This document shows positions 1 through 10,309 of a stretch of DNA of 64,000 nt, piece after piece. The stretch spans positions 425,060-489,059 of the forward strand of contig CACRXP010000396.1 in NCBI GenBank assembly GCA_902702965.1. The letters are read 5' to 3'. Below the pieces are notes generated by a model. The model was given only the letters and a program-made list of their open reading frames with translations. It was not told where the DNA came from and did not search any database. The position numbers and the translations under genes were made by a program. The DNA is from Spirometra erinaceieuropaei (lineage: Eukaryota > Platyhelminthes > Cestoda > Diphyllobothriidea > Diphyllobothriidae). The first letter of the stretch is position 1; each line of letters starts with the position of its first letter.

Positions 1-2811
1 GACGACATCCACAGGTAGGGCGTTCCATGCCTTTACCACTCTGTGGCTGAAGAAGGACCTTCTTGCGTCCAGTCTCGCTCCTGTCACACGTAGATTCAGA
101 GGGTGTCCTCTCAAGCTAGTAGTGGTGGCCATCTCAAAGAAGTCGCCGGATGCGAGGCAGTAGTCCTGACCCCGTAACATTCTAAACGCTTGAATTAAGT
201 CGCCACGGAGTTGTCTGTAGTCCAGGGGAAAGAGGTTAAGATTTGAAAGTCTGGTTTCGTAAGGTAGATTTTTATGACCTCTGACAAGCCTGGTTGTCCG
301 TCGTTGGACTTTTTCGAGGGTGGTACGATCCTTAACAGTCCAGGGTCTCCAGGCCTAAATGGCAAATTCTAACTGTGGGCGCACAAACATCCCAAAGACC
401 TTGCGGAAGCACTCTTCATCGAACTTGGCAAATGCCCGCTTGATGAGATATAAGCTGGACATTGCGGATTTCGCTGCTTTCAAGCAGTGGAATGATGGCT
501 TTAGTGAAGATGTTATCCACACCCCTAGGTCTTTCTGAACCTCTAACAGTGGCAGCGGTGTGCGATTTAGACAGTACGTCTGCCGGTGCGCAGAGCTGGT
601 TCTGCCAATCCTCAGAATGTTGCATTTGGTAACATTAAATGGGAGGAGCCAGTGGCCTGACCATTTTTCGAGTCAGTCTAAGTTTGCCTGTAAATTTGCT
701 TCATCGTCCTCGTTGCGGATGACGGTCCAAAGCTTTATATCGTCAGCAAACATGGCAATCTTGCAGTCCAATCCATGGATACAGTCATCAATATAGATGA
801 GGAAGAGGATAGGGCCAAGAACGGAGCCCTGAGGTACTCCGCTCGTAACCGTCACCTCTGCCGAGTGCTGGCCACCAAGACGAACAGTCTGGGACCGACC
901 GACCAAAAAGTTTTCAATCCACTTCAAAAGCTTGCCTCTTACCCCTATGCGGCTGAGCTTGTGTAGGAGACGTTGGTGTGGCACGCTGTCAAATGCCTTC
1001 TTGAAGTCTATGTAGGCCACATGCACAACGTTTCCTTCATCAATCGCTCGGGTCCACTGTTCAAGACAGTAGAGTAGATTGGTTAAGCAGGACCTCCCTC
1101 TGCGGAAACCGTGCTGTGCATCGCACAGAAGGTGATTTTGCTCTAAAAACCGCATCAGTTCGCGTTTGATTATTCGCTCCATAACTTTGCAGCATATGGA
1201 GGTGAGGCTTACTGGTCGGTAGTTGTTTGCGGAAGCGCGACTGCCATTTTTATGAATCGGTGAAATCCACGCAGTCTTCCACTCAGGAGGCAGTCTGCCT
1301 GCATCAAGAGAGGCTTGGAAGAGGACGCTCAGAGGTTCTGCCAATTCTGTGGCTAGTTCCTTCAACAACTTTGCCGGTATTTCGTCAGGACCGGGTGAAG
1401 TCCCTTCTTTTAGCTTCAGTAATTCCTGTTGAACAATATGTTTTGTGAGAACCACTGAGTCAATTGTCGGGACATTGTCCACATTACAGTGATCAGTGGG
1501 TACAGCGACTTCTCTCGTAAGGACCGACTGAAAGAACCTGGACAGATGTTCAGCCTTTTCGTCGTCCTTGTAAAGTTCAACGCCATCATCAGTTTTTAGC
1601 ATAGGGATGGGATCCCTGTTGCGAGTACGTTGTCTTATGTAGTTAAAGAAAAGCTTTGGGTTTTCTCCTGCACAGTTTAAAAGATTACCCTCGAAGTCTT
1701 GGCGGGCTTTGTAAACAAGGCACTTTACCCTATTCCGCTGAGCCTTATACCTATTTCTTGATTCAGTTGTCTTGTCCCTAAGATATGCTTTCCACAGCTT
1801 TTGCTTACGGTTTACTTCAACTTTTAGTGAACGCTTAAGCCATCGGGGCCTGCTGGTGATTTTCTTTTTCGACAAAGGGCAGTATCTGGTGATAAGTTCA
1901 TTCAGTATGGCCTTAAGTTCTAGCCAGTCCTTGAGGACACACCCCGTAAATGCTGCTTTCCAGTCTCTACGACGCATGTCGAGACGCATTTGGTTGAACT
2001 CACCACGTCATATGTTGCGTCTAATCACGATGCTTTGATCGGGTACAGAGAAGAGAGAATACTCCCACTGTAGGACTACATGGTCGCTTTTTCCGAGAGG
2101 GGGTAGACAGTTTACAACATCAACGCTTTCCGGTGCGTTTGTCAATACAAGGTCTAGGCAGTTAGCTAGTTGTCCTTCACGTAGTCTGGTTGGGGATAAG
2201 ACGTGTTGTGTGAGATTCGATCTTTGCACAGAATTTAGGAGGCGGCGATCAAAGTTAAATTCTGAGCCCGGGGCAGAAGTCAGATTCCAGTCGATATTCG
2301 GAGCGTTAAAGTCGCCCATAATCATGACATTGGGTCGGAGGGAAATCGCTTCTAATTCCTCTAGTAGACTACTGTCTGATTGCGGGTCGTTCCTCGGTGG
2401 GCGGTAGACCGTCAGGATCTCGAGAGGTTGTGACCCCGGCGTTTTGACGGTGAGCCAAATCGTTTCAGTTGTGCGCGCGAGCTGTCCCTCTTTTTCTGAC
2501 GCAAAAAGGCCATATTTGACATACACGAGCACACCTCCACCTTGACGTCCCAACCTGTCCTTTCTGAAAAAGTGATAACCAGATAAAGCGACTTCGCGAT
2601 CGTCTACGCTCGCGGACAGCCACGTTTCAGTTATGGATATAACATCGGGTAAGGTTTGGTCAACGTAGATTTTAAGCTCATCTAATTTAGATAGCAGACT
2701 TTGCGCATTGGAATACAAGCATTTTAGCTTTTTTTCCTTTGGTAAGCCGGCTATGACGCCGCCTTTGCCACTTGTCTCGGCTGTGGCGACATACGCATGG
2801 GCCGTGTCCAT
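1..2811 (-). pseudogene. Non-LTR ORF2: endonuclease-reverse transcriptase, three in-frame stops
   Basis: 937 codons are visible in a single frame from the methionine at 2811 to the window edge. The endonuclease comes first (about 2725-2040) with SNAQSLL, TETWL, GDFNAPNIDW and LGKSDH, which are the expected metal and phosphate-binding blocks. The reverse transcriptase follows (about 1750-700) with the SPGPD and NNYRPVSL blocks, motif A YIDFKKAFDSV, the SGVPQGSVLGP block and an intact catalytic FADD. The C-terminal part (about 640-1) holds FVRPQLEFAI, LRGDLIQAF, LRGHPLNLRV and WNALPVDVV. Nonsense codons lie at 2008-2010 (TGA), 673-675 (TGA, where copy B has CGA) and 355-357 (TAG, where copy B has a glutamine codon). 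No frameshift is needed within ORF2. The family cuts target DNA and copies its RNA at the nick; this copy cannot make a full protein. Confidence 0.9.
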
Positions 2812-3577
2812 ATGAAGCGGGACGGTCGCTCGATTATGCAGTTGTTGTAGATAACCAGGCCTTGTTCGCCATTCGTTTGTCGCAGCCTTAGCTCCTGAGC
2901 TAACTGTCGGCGTTTTATCCGCTCCGGTGGTGTGTAATCCGGCTGAAAAAAACTCCTTGGTGGGAATATTTTAACCTAAAACGTCTTGAGAGGATGAGAT
3001 CAACATGCTCTTTGCAACTCAGAACAATTTTAAGGGGCCTAGGATGCGGTGGAATAGCGGGTTCAGTAGAGCGCTTTCCGAGTCTGAAGGCTTTCAACAC
3101 GGAAATTTCTTCGTCGGGTTGAAGCAGTGTGTTTAGAAGACCTTGGAACAAGCCGAGATCAGCTAATACGCGTTCTTTAGGTGTATCTGCTTGAGGCTCC
3201 TGAAGTCCCTGTATTACTAGGCACTGTTCTCGGAGCGGCCGGTCTTGGTTGCGTGATGTTGGTGACTTGGGAGTTCCTGGCGAACCATTCATGATGACAT
3301 TCTGGTTGCCATCCACTCCAGGGATCTTTTCTGCAGCTAATGGTTTCGTGTTTGGGGCAATACTGCTCCTGTCTTTTATGTCAATACAGAGGATATTCGC
3401 ATTTGTCGCGTCTGTGTCTACGCTGGCGCTGGAGGTTTCTGTCGATTGCTCAGACGGGCTCGGCTTTTCCACCCCAGGAAGTTCCTTTCTTCGGGTACTC
3501 GGAAATCGGACTCCCGCTCCCCACGCCCTTTTTTCATCCCGCGGGACTGATGGATCGTACACTTCTACATTTCCCAT
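2751..3577 (-). pseudogene. Non-LTR ORF1: nucleic-acid-binding protein, one frameshift
   Basis: The start at 3577 is preceded directly by an in-frame stop, and 220 codons run to 2915. The first ~110 residues are low-complexity and Ser/Thr/Pro-rich. A conserved block follows: EQCLVIQGLQEP, then VLKAFRLGKR, then RPLKIVLSCKEH. This resembles the RRM-like ORF1 domain of CR1/jockey-type elements that coats element RNA. The frame breaks in an A-run on the plus strand (2946-2952). Read in the next frame, a typical tail (DYTPPERIKRRQLAQELR) runs to a stop at 2751-2753. The intact ORF1 would therefore overlap the ORF2 start by about 60 bases. No zinc knuckle is visible. Confidence 0.72.
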
Positions 3578-3651
3578 GTCTCAATGCGCCAAAGTCAAGG
3601 ATACAACAACGGCCGAAAGGTTGGCAGCAGAAGACAGACACAATCAAAAGA

Positions 3652-3790
3652 AGGCCTAAGGCTTTCAGATGTCAGGGAAGCTTTAGGCAACGGAAATCTA
3701 AGCGAATGCTTCGAGACTTTAGACAACAGAAACCTAGTCGAATTTAACGGCACTACGGTTAACAGAAATTTAAGCTAATGCTTTGAAGCA
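3652..3790. repeat. 36-bp degenerate tandem repeat in retrotransposon leader
   Basis: The block caacggaaatcta / caacagaaaccta / taacagaaattta recurs at 3688, 3724 and 3760, an exact 36-base period with degenerate copies. It lies directly upstream of ORF1 of copy A on the minus strand, so it is probably the element's 5' leader. Confidence 0.55.
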
Positions 3791-4544
3791 AAGGTACAGG
3801 TAAAGTCTAATTTAGAAGTGAGACTCAGCCTTTGTTCTGAGCGTTTCGTTTGCTGGAAGACTGGTCTTTTTAGGCTCGTATGCAGAACTGGTAGAGTCGA
3901 AGTCCACGTTCTGCAAAGGTGGTGTCGTAAGTTGATGACGATGCGAATATTGCTGTCTGTGAATCAATTTTCTAAAATCCGTTTGACTGCAGGAGCATCC
4001 AGAGTGCGGAAATCTCGAAGAATATTAACCCCTCGGAGGACGAAAATTTGAAACCAAATTCGAAACGCGCGCGACAAAGCATTTAAAAATGATCTTGAAC
4101 TCAAGAATACGAATATTAGTCTAATCTGAATTAATTTCCTCAACCTTTCCGATGAAAATGTTAGGTGAGGTGTTTTTATGTGTGTCCTCTAAAAGAAAAG
4201 GGAAACGTTAAGTTTAGAATTAGTCAAACAGTCAAGGACTTGCGTATGAAAGGCAACAAAGAGAGCAATGAGTTTTACGCAGACAAAGTTCAGTCCTATT
4301 TTGAAGCCAACCCGACTATTCCAAATAAAAGGTGCGATTGGATACTTCAGACAGTAGGAGCCCGTCAGTTTCGGACGCCTCAACCCTACTGCATCCCTGC
4401 ATACTCCATATTTTCATCGGTTTCCCCATAACAAAGTGGAACAAAGTTAGGGTGGAAACACCCTGTTTAACGTTCAGGGGACAATTTTCCCACGATTAGT
4501 GGCGACTTTCAAAAGTATGTATTCTCTGGAGGTCTGCAGTCTCC
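3791..4544. other. Unassigned interval
   Basis: I recognise no gene or repeat here. Short open frames on the plus strand lack any family motif. Part of it may be the far 5' leader of retrotransposon copy A, but nothing proves that. Confidence 0.4.
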
Positions 4545-4710
4545 GGCTCGTGGCCCAGTGGTTAGAAGCGTCGACTTCTAAGTAACAGGTCGCGAGTTCG
4601 AGCCTCGGGTATTCCACACTTGGAGGTTGGGTAGGATTGGCTAACAACGACTAATAAGCCAGGAATGGCCATTCCAGTCTCGCTTGTCTTTGTCGATAAC
4701 ACCATTCTGC
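4545..4710 (+). mobile_element. tRNA-derived SINE, copy 1
   Basis: The head begins ggctcgtggcccagtggtta (pol III A box) and contains ggtcgcgagttcgagcc (B box). The body ends in the family tail aatggccattccagtct followed by tttgtcgataacaccattctgc. The same head and tail recur at least eight times in this window on both strands, which marks it as a SINE rather than a tRNA gene. Confidence 0.85.
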
Positions 4711-6754
4711 ATACAACTAACTACTTGGTTTCACGTCCGTTCCGTAGTCGGAGGCAGGAATAGACAGTTAAATACCTGTTCATACAGGTGCTGTTTGAAT
4801 CATACACGAGTATACGGAAAAGGTCACCATACAAAGTTAAAAATGACGCGGTTCAGAGTAAGGCGTGCTCACAACGGAAGGAAGTAACTGTTGACTGTCC
4901 CCATAGTTTAAAAGGTGAATCAGAGATCCGGGTGAACACATGAGCATCGTGACGGCAGCCTCTAAAGACACATAAGCACATTTATCTGCTCAGAGACACC
5001 CGGAAGTGTGTGGGATTTGAGCATCACGGCTGACAGTAAGTAGTTCAGTTAATATTTTCTGTCTTTAAATGGCCCGAAGTAAACCAAATGTACGCCTTTT
5101 TCATGGATGTTTCAGTACGTAATTTTTGTCTAAGTCTTGGTATTATAAATGGGTGTTAAAAAAGGTATTAAATTTCCCATGAATTTCCAACCGTTAATAA
5201 GCCATTAGAACCAGCGTTAGCTTGCTTTCTACTAGAGATAGTACGAAGGCCGATTTTATTGATTTGTCAAAGTAAGATGGCAAGTCGTGACCACAACGCC
5301 TGTAGTTTTGGCCGATGAAAACATTAGTCGCCTACTCTTAAAGTACAGATTTTATGAACAATTTGATCTGTAATTTTTAACCCGAAGTTTGACTATTTTT
5401 TCGAAATCTGAAATATCCGCTTCACACTCGTAATTTATTTACAACCCTATTTTAAACCAATAAGCATCCCTCACATTATGACTGAACCACGTAATTATCT
5501 CACTTTGATTTTTATAAAAGGGAAAATTTTTCATTCTGGCAAAATGCTTGTTACATAGACATAAACTATAACTAAGGTTTTTCCTTTAAATATTAGGGTT
5601 TGTGGATGTTTCTTGACAGTCATTTTGTCTAGATCAGATGAGTTTCGGTCGGAAAAAACGGAACGAATGCGAACCCCAACATGGACCTCTCTCCTTAAGT
5701 AGTGGAGATTAGTAATATATGCGAATTTATAATTTGCCCTCCAATAACTTGAATATATTTCAGATAAGGCAACTGCAAAGGTTAGTGAGTTAGCAATATT
5801 AATTAGTTAATGAGTGGCGATATAGTTTTTCGTCAACCATTTTCACAAATACACGGACATTATTTTGTACTCATTTCAGAAAAATCAGGGTTGGGAAATA
5901 TAGTGTCCATAAGGCAAAATGCCAAGGGTAGTAGTAAATGCCTGTGAGTCAAAAGCCGACTGCATGGATTTCGCTAGAACATCCAACATAAGTAGTAAAC
6001 TCTGCCGAGAGAAAGAAAAATTTTGCTAGACGGGTATACGTCAATTTTATATCAAATGTTTCGATTAACGATTACACCTCTTGCAATTTTTAAACAACAT
6101 AGAAATTTACTGACTACGATAATATCCATCTGTTGTATTTCAAAGTGCGCAAATCGTACTCGGAAAGGCATAGGGATCTGGCTGCGGACGACAGCACGAA
6201 TTTCAGTAAGTCCGCCTGTGGGGCAGGGGAATAGGAACCACCCCCTGTCATACGGGTGGCCTTGCGCTAACTTCCAGGCATATTAGGTGCAGGATTGAGG
6301 TCTGAACTCGAAATTAGGCATCCTCTTCAGAATTTAGCGCAAAATTCCCATTTCTTATCAATCGTTTGGAAAATCACGCTGCCCCCGGGTTAAACCACGA
6401 AAATGATCGGGGCGGACTCTCGGAGAACCTGACTGAATTTATTAGGAAACGGCTTCCAAGCAAGTTTCATCTACGTTGGTTCTGAACTGCTTTGGATCTG
6501 GCGTATCACTTCGATTGCTTAAATGTGCCAGTTAGATTAATTAGTAGCCTTTTAAAATACATCCCCGCCCTATTGCTGAGGTTAACCCTTAGTTTAACTT
6601 TAAGCAGTTTCTGTTCCAAAGTCGCTCTTTTCCAGACTTGTCTTTGGAATGTCAGAGAAGAGATTGTCTGCCTGAAATGCTCGAGGATCAAGTCACTGAG
6701 GATGTAGGTATAATCGCTTTTACCAATAGATTCGGACAGACGAGTCCCTGGAAG
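4711..6754. other. Unassigned 2-kb interval
   Basis: I found no gene, RNA or repeat I can support. Open frames are short and overlap on both strands, and base composition is AT-rich and unremarkable. Confidence 0.45.
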
Positions 6755-8028
6755 CAGTCGTGAAGAAGGAGACACCTTTATTAGCCTGATATTTCGTATT
6801 CCTGCTGGAACCCATCGTCAGAGACAATAGCAGATACGAGTGGTTAATGCATAAGGGGCTGCAGTGCTCATAGGATGTAGCCGCCATGTTACCGCATACC
6901 TTTGAATATTCACAGCTCCTCCCTTCATCAGGGATCGTTGTACGTGGTGTGATGACTGTTTGATGGCCGATATTCGCGCCGTTAATTGCTGCAATCTCAT
7001 CATGTGCGTCGGATGTTGGTGTGATAATTGCTCGACCATCTGACGCATTGACCCCGGTGTTGGGAAAAGTGTTCACCTGTACGTTTCCCGCGTGGCTTAT
7101 AACACCACCTAGGCGAAGTCTCAGCACCGAGTACGGAAGGGGAAGTTCATTGCACTTGTTAATTGATTGGGGGCCAGTAAACCATGATTCAAGTAGCTCC
7201 CGGCTCACGCGGTTGCCATCTCTAGCGAGAATTTCGCCCCCGTCGAATTTGAATGTTTGGCCGGTTCTCGTCGAATGCGCCGCAACTTGGGAGCTAGCGT
7301 CATTTCTCCCCACTGCTGCGGCGTGTTCGGCCATTCGCTTTCGGAACAGTCTTCTGGTTTCTCCGACGTAGTTGCTTTGTCCGCAGCTGCACCAGTTCCG
7401 ATAAATGACTCCAGACGTTTCTAGACGTGGCAGTGGGTGTTTGGGTCTCATCACCCGACGCCTGATGGTTGCCTCCGGTCTGTGTGTAACTCCAACCCCA
7501 AGTGGTGCGAGAGGACGGCTGACAGCTTCTGAACCGTGCTTGACATACAGAAGCTTTGGCCAAAATTTGGGGTCCGTGCGGTTTGGCCTTTCGTTCCTCT
7601 TGCGTATGCATCGGTTGACGAAGATGCGCTGGTAGCCTTTGGCTTTGAAGAGCCGTCGGAGGTATTGTAATTCGGCAATCTTGTCTTCCAGCTCACTACA
7701 GCGCGTTTCGACACGCAGATAGGGTGTTCTTATACAACTACGTTTGTGGCTGTTTGGGTGGTTGCTGTTAAAGTCCTGTACTTGCGTCGTACTTGTCGCC
7801 TTCCTGAACACCTTATTCTTTAGACCACAGTCTTTGCGGAATTCGAGGACATCCAGGTAGGCCAGGTGGTTGTTCTCTTCCTCCTCCATCGTGAATTGTG
7901 TGTCGGGGAAGACCGGATTCAGATGTTACTTGAATGTCAGCAGTTTATCACGGTCGATAAGGACGGAAGTACCACCGAGATACCAGGCCCAGAACTTCGG
8001 TCCATTGTGTTGGAAAACCAGAAACTAA
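6720..8028 (-). pseudogene. PLE family 1: end of reverse transcriptase plus GIY-YIG endonuclease
   Basis: A 389-codon open frame starts at the methionine of FTMEEE (7889). Upstream in the same frame, the reverse-transcriptase motif C survives only as WYLGGTSVLI where RYVDDTFVII is expected, and a TAA stands at 7926-7928. Downstream are FLDV-type (AYLDVL), FRKATSTTQVQDFNSNHP and the connector THRPEATIRRR. The GIY-YIG core GVIYR...NYVGETRRLF follows, with RMAEH and then ELLESWFTGPQSIN. The frame runs on through the noncoding 3' end, so the true C-terminus is probably near 7100. Catalytic aspartates are lost and most of the reverse transcriptase is missing. Confidence 0.85.
6786..6823 (-). ncRNA. 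Hammerhead-ribozyme-like motif in PLE end (degenerate)
   Basis: On the minus strand, CTGACGA is followed by an imperfect helix of GGGTTC and GGAATAC and then GAAATATC. This matches the hammerhead order CUGANGA, stem II, GAAA, then the cleavage triplet, with an extra U before stem II. Stem II pairing is weak, so activity is doubtful. Confidence 0.45.
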
Positions 8029-8187
8029 TGACGCGAATGTCGGCCATCAACCAGTCATCACATCAAGTGCAACAATCCGCGATGAAGGGGGGAGCCGTGA
8101 ATATTCATTGGTATGCGGTAGCGTGGCAACTACGTCCAACGAATACTGCAGCCCCTTGTGCATGAACCACCCTTATCTGCCATTGTC

Positions 8188-8228
8188 TTCGACGATGTGT
8201 TCGAGCAGGAATCCGAGACGTCAGACGA
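8188..8228 (+). ncRNA. Hammerhead-ribozyme-like motif in PLE end (degenerate)
   Basis: This plus-strand counterpart of the motif at 6786 reads TTCGACGATGTGTTCGAGCA, then GGAATCC, then GAGACGTC. The conserved CUGA and GAAA boxes are both altered, so it is probably inactive. Confidence 0.35.
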
Positions 8229-8609
8229 ATAAAGCTCTTGTCCCGGCGATCGTGTCTCCTTCTTCACACAGTCGTTTTTTCTTTGTTCGATTATCCTCTG
8301 TGCCTTCTACAGACGTCGGTCGCAAGTGTTTATCTGATTAAGTGCATTCCTTGTACATTATCTGTCAATTATTTCCGGCATTTCGTCATCAGTCCGTCTT
8401 GGGCGCATATTTGCATGGAATTTTGCTAGTCATATGTTGTTGTCTCTCGCTTACGGAATACCTCCTAGAGGAGAGTCGTTCACAACACATCACATGGGGA
8501 TAAGTACCACCCCAATAGTACAGGTGGCCCTGGTCAGGGTCACTTTTGGTTCTGGAAGTACTTATTTTTGTGTCCACACTGTTTCGTGAAGAGGCACACA
8601 TACCTGATT

Positions 8610-8660
8610 CTAATCCCACCGAGGTAGCCGAGTTTTCACAGTTGGGTCAAAATGAATTGT
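8610..8660 (+). repeat. Fragment of a second tRNA-like SINE (S2)
   Basis: The string tctaatcccaccgaggtagc and the following gttgggtcaaaatga align with the 3' part of the tRNA-like unit at 9994-10105. No A-box half is present. Confidence 0.3.
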
Positions 8661-8989
8661 TTCAGAGTTGCAAAAATTATCATGACAGTATTCAAAAAAC
8701 GAGGTGGCGAGCATACGTTGCTTTCGATCAATTCTCCTCGGGCCAGTACAATTATATGGGGACAATGTACAGTCTAACATGCCAGTGATTGGAAAATCGA
8801 TAAAAGTTGGTTTTTAAAACATAGGCGGGGTGAGAGCGGAAGGGCGCGGAGAGTTGCCGCGTTAGTCGACCTTCGACCAATGTAGGTGCGGAATCCGAAC
8901 GTGGTTCTTCTGTGCGTACACGGTCGGTTTTCGTAACCTGATAGCGGTCGTTTCGGCTGTTGTTAACAGGCGCTGACCAAGTTTATTAG

Positions 8990-9660
8990 GATAGCATCGA
9001 GGAGGAGCTTGGAAAAGTCCAGGACCGGCTTCGCGAAAACGAGTATTTCGACAGGCCTATTGCAAAGAACATTGCCGAACGACCGGTAAACCCCATCACA
9101 CTGACTACCGAAAAAAAAAGGTTTTTCCTCAAAGTTCCTTTCAAGGAGACGCTGCGAGTGAACTGCTAGGAAGACGTCTTGGCCAAACTGTTTCCAGAAC
9201 CTTCCCAGCAGCAAGGGTTCACATATAATTCTCTATCTACTTACTCTATTTTACGCGGAGAAGGTAAGGATAAGTTGCCACCTCAGACTACATCAGTGTG
9301 CATCTATTTTCTCATTTTCTCCTGTGGAGCAGACTATTTTGGTCGCACGAGTCGGCGTCTATCCGAGAGAATACGAGAAAACCTCCCAGCATGGTTGGGA
9401 AAAGCGAAACAAGGAGCATAAGCAGCGCATTTCTCGCGCATGCCGTGGGTTCAGGGCGTCGTGTGGACCCTGTTGAAGCATTTCGTGTGATTTATAAGGT
9501 TCCTTCGAGGTTCCCTAAGCTACTGGGGCAGCGCCTGTTAGCAACAGCAGAAGCGGCCGCCACCAGGTTACGAAAACCGACCCTATGCGCCCAAAAGAAC
9601 CTCGTTCAGACTCCGTGCTAACTGCGGTCGAAGGTTAACTAATCACCTGCGACTTGCCAC
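8990..9660 (+). pseudogene. PLE family 2 fragment with GIY-YIG endonuclease, frameshifted
   Basis: It begins with the connector helix region (EELGKVQDRLREN, FIAKNIAERP) and EKKRFFLKVPFKGDAASELL. It continues in shifted frames to CIYFLIFSCGADYFGRTSRR, the GIY-YIG core, then NLPAWLGK. A frame change near 9415 leads to the C-terminal block VDPVEAFRVIYKV ... RLLATAEAAATRLRKPTLC. The same blocks in the same order occur in the minus-strand copy at 46430-48285. The reverse transcriptase is absent. Confidence 0.75.
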
Positions 9661-9993
9661 ACCCTTCCGCTCTCGCCCGTCTGTTATCGATTTTTTAGTC
9701 ACTGACGTGTTCTACTGTACGTCGTTCCCATATAACTGTACTGGCCTGGGGAGAATTTATAGAAATCAACGTATGTTCGCAAACTCGTTTTCAACATGAA
9801 GTATTCAAAATCTGCTAAAACACCTATTAATTACGTGAGCCTGGGAGTCATCTGGTGGATAAAAAATGGATTACTTTGGAACTCCTGCTTGGGCAGTCAG
9901 CTTACTGTATCAGATTTGGTGGATTCCAGACTTTGCAGTGGGCTGGGCGGGTAACTTTGTCCAAATGCGGTAAGACTAACGGCACCTGGTAGG

Positions 9994-10105
9994 GCCTCGT
10001 AACTCGGGTGGCTAGCGCGTTGGCTGTACTAAAATCCCCCCTTGCTGCCGTGGGCCCGAGTCCCATCGAGGCACGAACTTTTCCACCATTGGGTAAAAAT
10101 GACAT
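9994..10105 (+). repeat. tRNA-like unit, probable second SINE family (S2) or tRNA pseudogene
   Basis: The sequence gcctcg at 9994 can pair with cgaggc at 10067-10072. TAACTCGGGTGGCTAGCGCG resembles a tRNA D-arm/A box, and gggcccgagtccca resembles a B box with a plausible T-stem (gtggg/cccat). The D-stem and anticodon region do not fold as a normal tRNA, and a partial copy lies at 8610-8660. A SINE is therefore more likely than a functional tRNA gene. Confidence 0.45.
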
Positions 10106-10228
10106 ATTTAAAATCTGCTAAAAAGATTTTAATAGCCGATTTATCAGTAGTTGTTGGAGTTTAGACAAAGGAGGCAACACACGGAAAGAAACTGGCGGGA
10201 AGACCAATGAATCCTAATTTACATGCAT

Positions 10229-10242
10229 ATTTTTACTTTTAG
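10229..10242 (+). promoter_or_regulatory. Candidate splice or spliced-leader acceptor before the start codon
   Basis: A pyrimidine-rich stretch atttttacttttag ends six bases before the ATG at 10249. It could be the acceptor of a 5' UTR intron, or the trans-splice acceptor for a spliced leader as used by many flatworm mRNAs. The sequence alone cannot tell which. Confidence 0.4.
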
Positions 10243-10248
10243 ACCAAA

Positions 10249-10309
10249 ATGTTCCTCAACATTACTGCAAAACTCTTCGTCTTAACTCTACCATGCCTAG
10301 TATTGGCCA
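10249..10309 (+). CDS. Carbonic anhydrase exon 1 (signal peptide)
   Basis: It codes for MFLNITAKLFVLTLPCLVLA plus the first base of codon 21, a classic short secretory signal. The donor gtaagt begins at 10310 (phase 1). I chose this start because the next exon's acceptor restores Ser-21 and then RHW in the correct frame. Confidence 0.85.

Larger units (their letters stand above)
1..3790 (-). mobile_element. CR1-like non-LTR retrotransposon, copy A (dead)
   Basis: A minus-strand element with the standard two-ORF layout: an RNA-binding-type ORF1 (about 3577-2751), then an ORF2 with apurinic-type endonuclease and reverse transcriptase (2811-1). The 3' end lies beyond the left window edge, because base 1 is still inside the conserved ORF2 tail. 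The 5' leader at 3652-3790 carries a 36-bp degenerate tandem repeat. The FADD reverse-transcriptase box and the LRGH..KL / WNALP tail are typical of the CR1 group; naming the group is inference. Three nonsense codons and one frameshift show it is no longer coding. Confidence 0.88.
6755..8274. mobile_element. Penelope-like element, family 1, flanked by inverted 3' ends
   Basis: The minus-strand coding remnant (8028 to about 7100) is followed on the minus strand by a noncoding 3' end (about 7000-6755). A second, plus-strand copy of that 3' end lies at about 8030-8274. The two ends share ggccatcaa.cagtcatcac, gaatattca..ggtatgcggta, ctgcagcccctt and the terminal gtctccttcttcac. They make inverted repeats of about 245 bases with visible divergence. 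Each end carries a hammerhead-like motif. Inverted terminal copies are a known arrangement for Penelope-like elements. Confidence 0.82.

Noticed and set aside
4545..4620. Functional tRNA gene at the SINE head
   Set aside because: Many dispersed copies share a non-tRNA body, and the cloverleaf is incomplete.
7021..7371. 116-codon plus-strand frame
   Set aside because: It is the antisense shadow of the PLE GIY-YIG coding region.
9994..10073. Functional tRNA gene
   Set aside because: The acceptor and T arms look right, but the D stem and anticodon arm do not fold, and a second partial copy exists.
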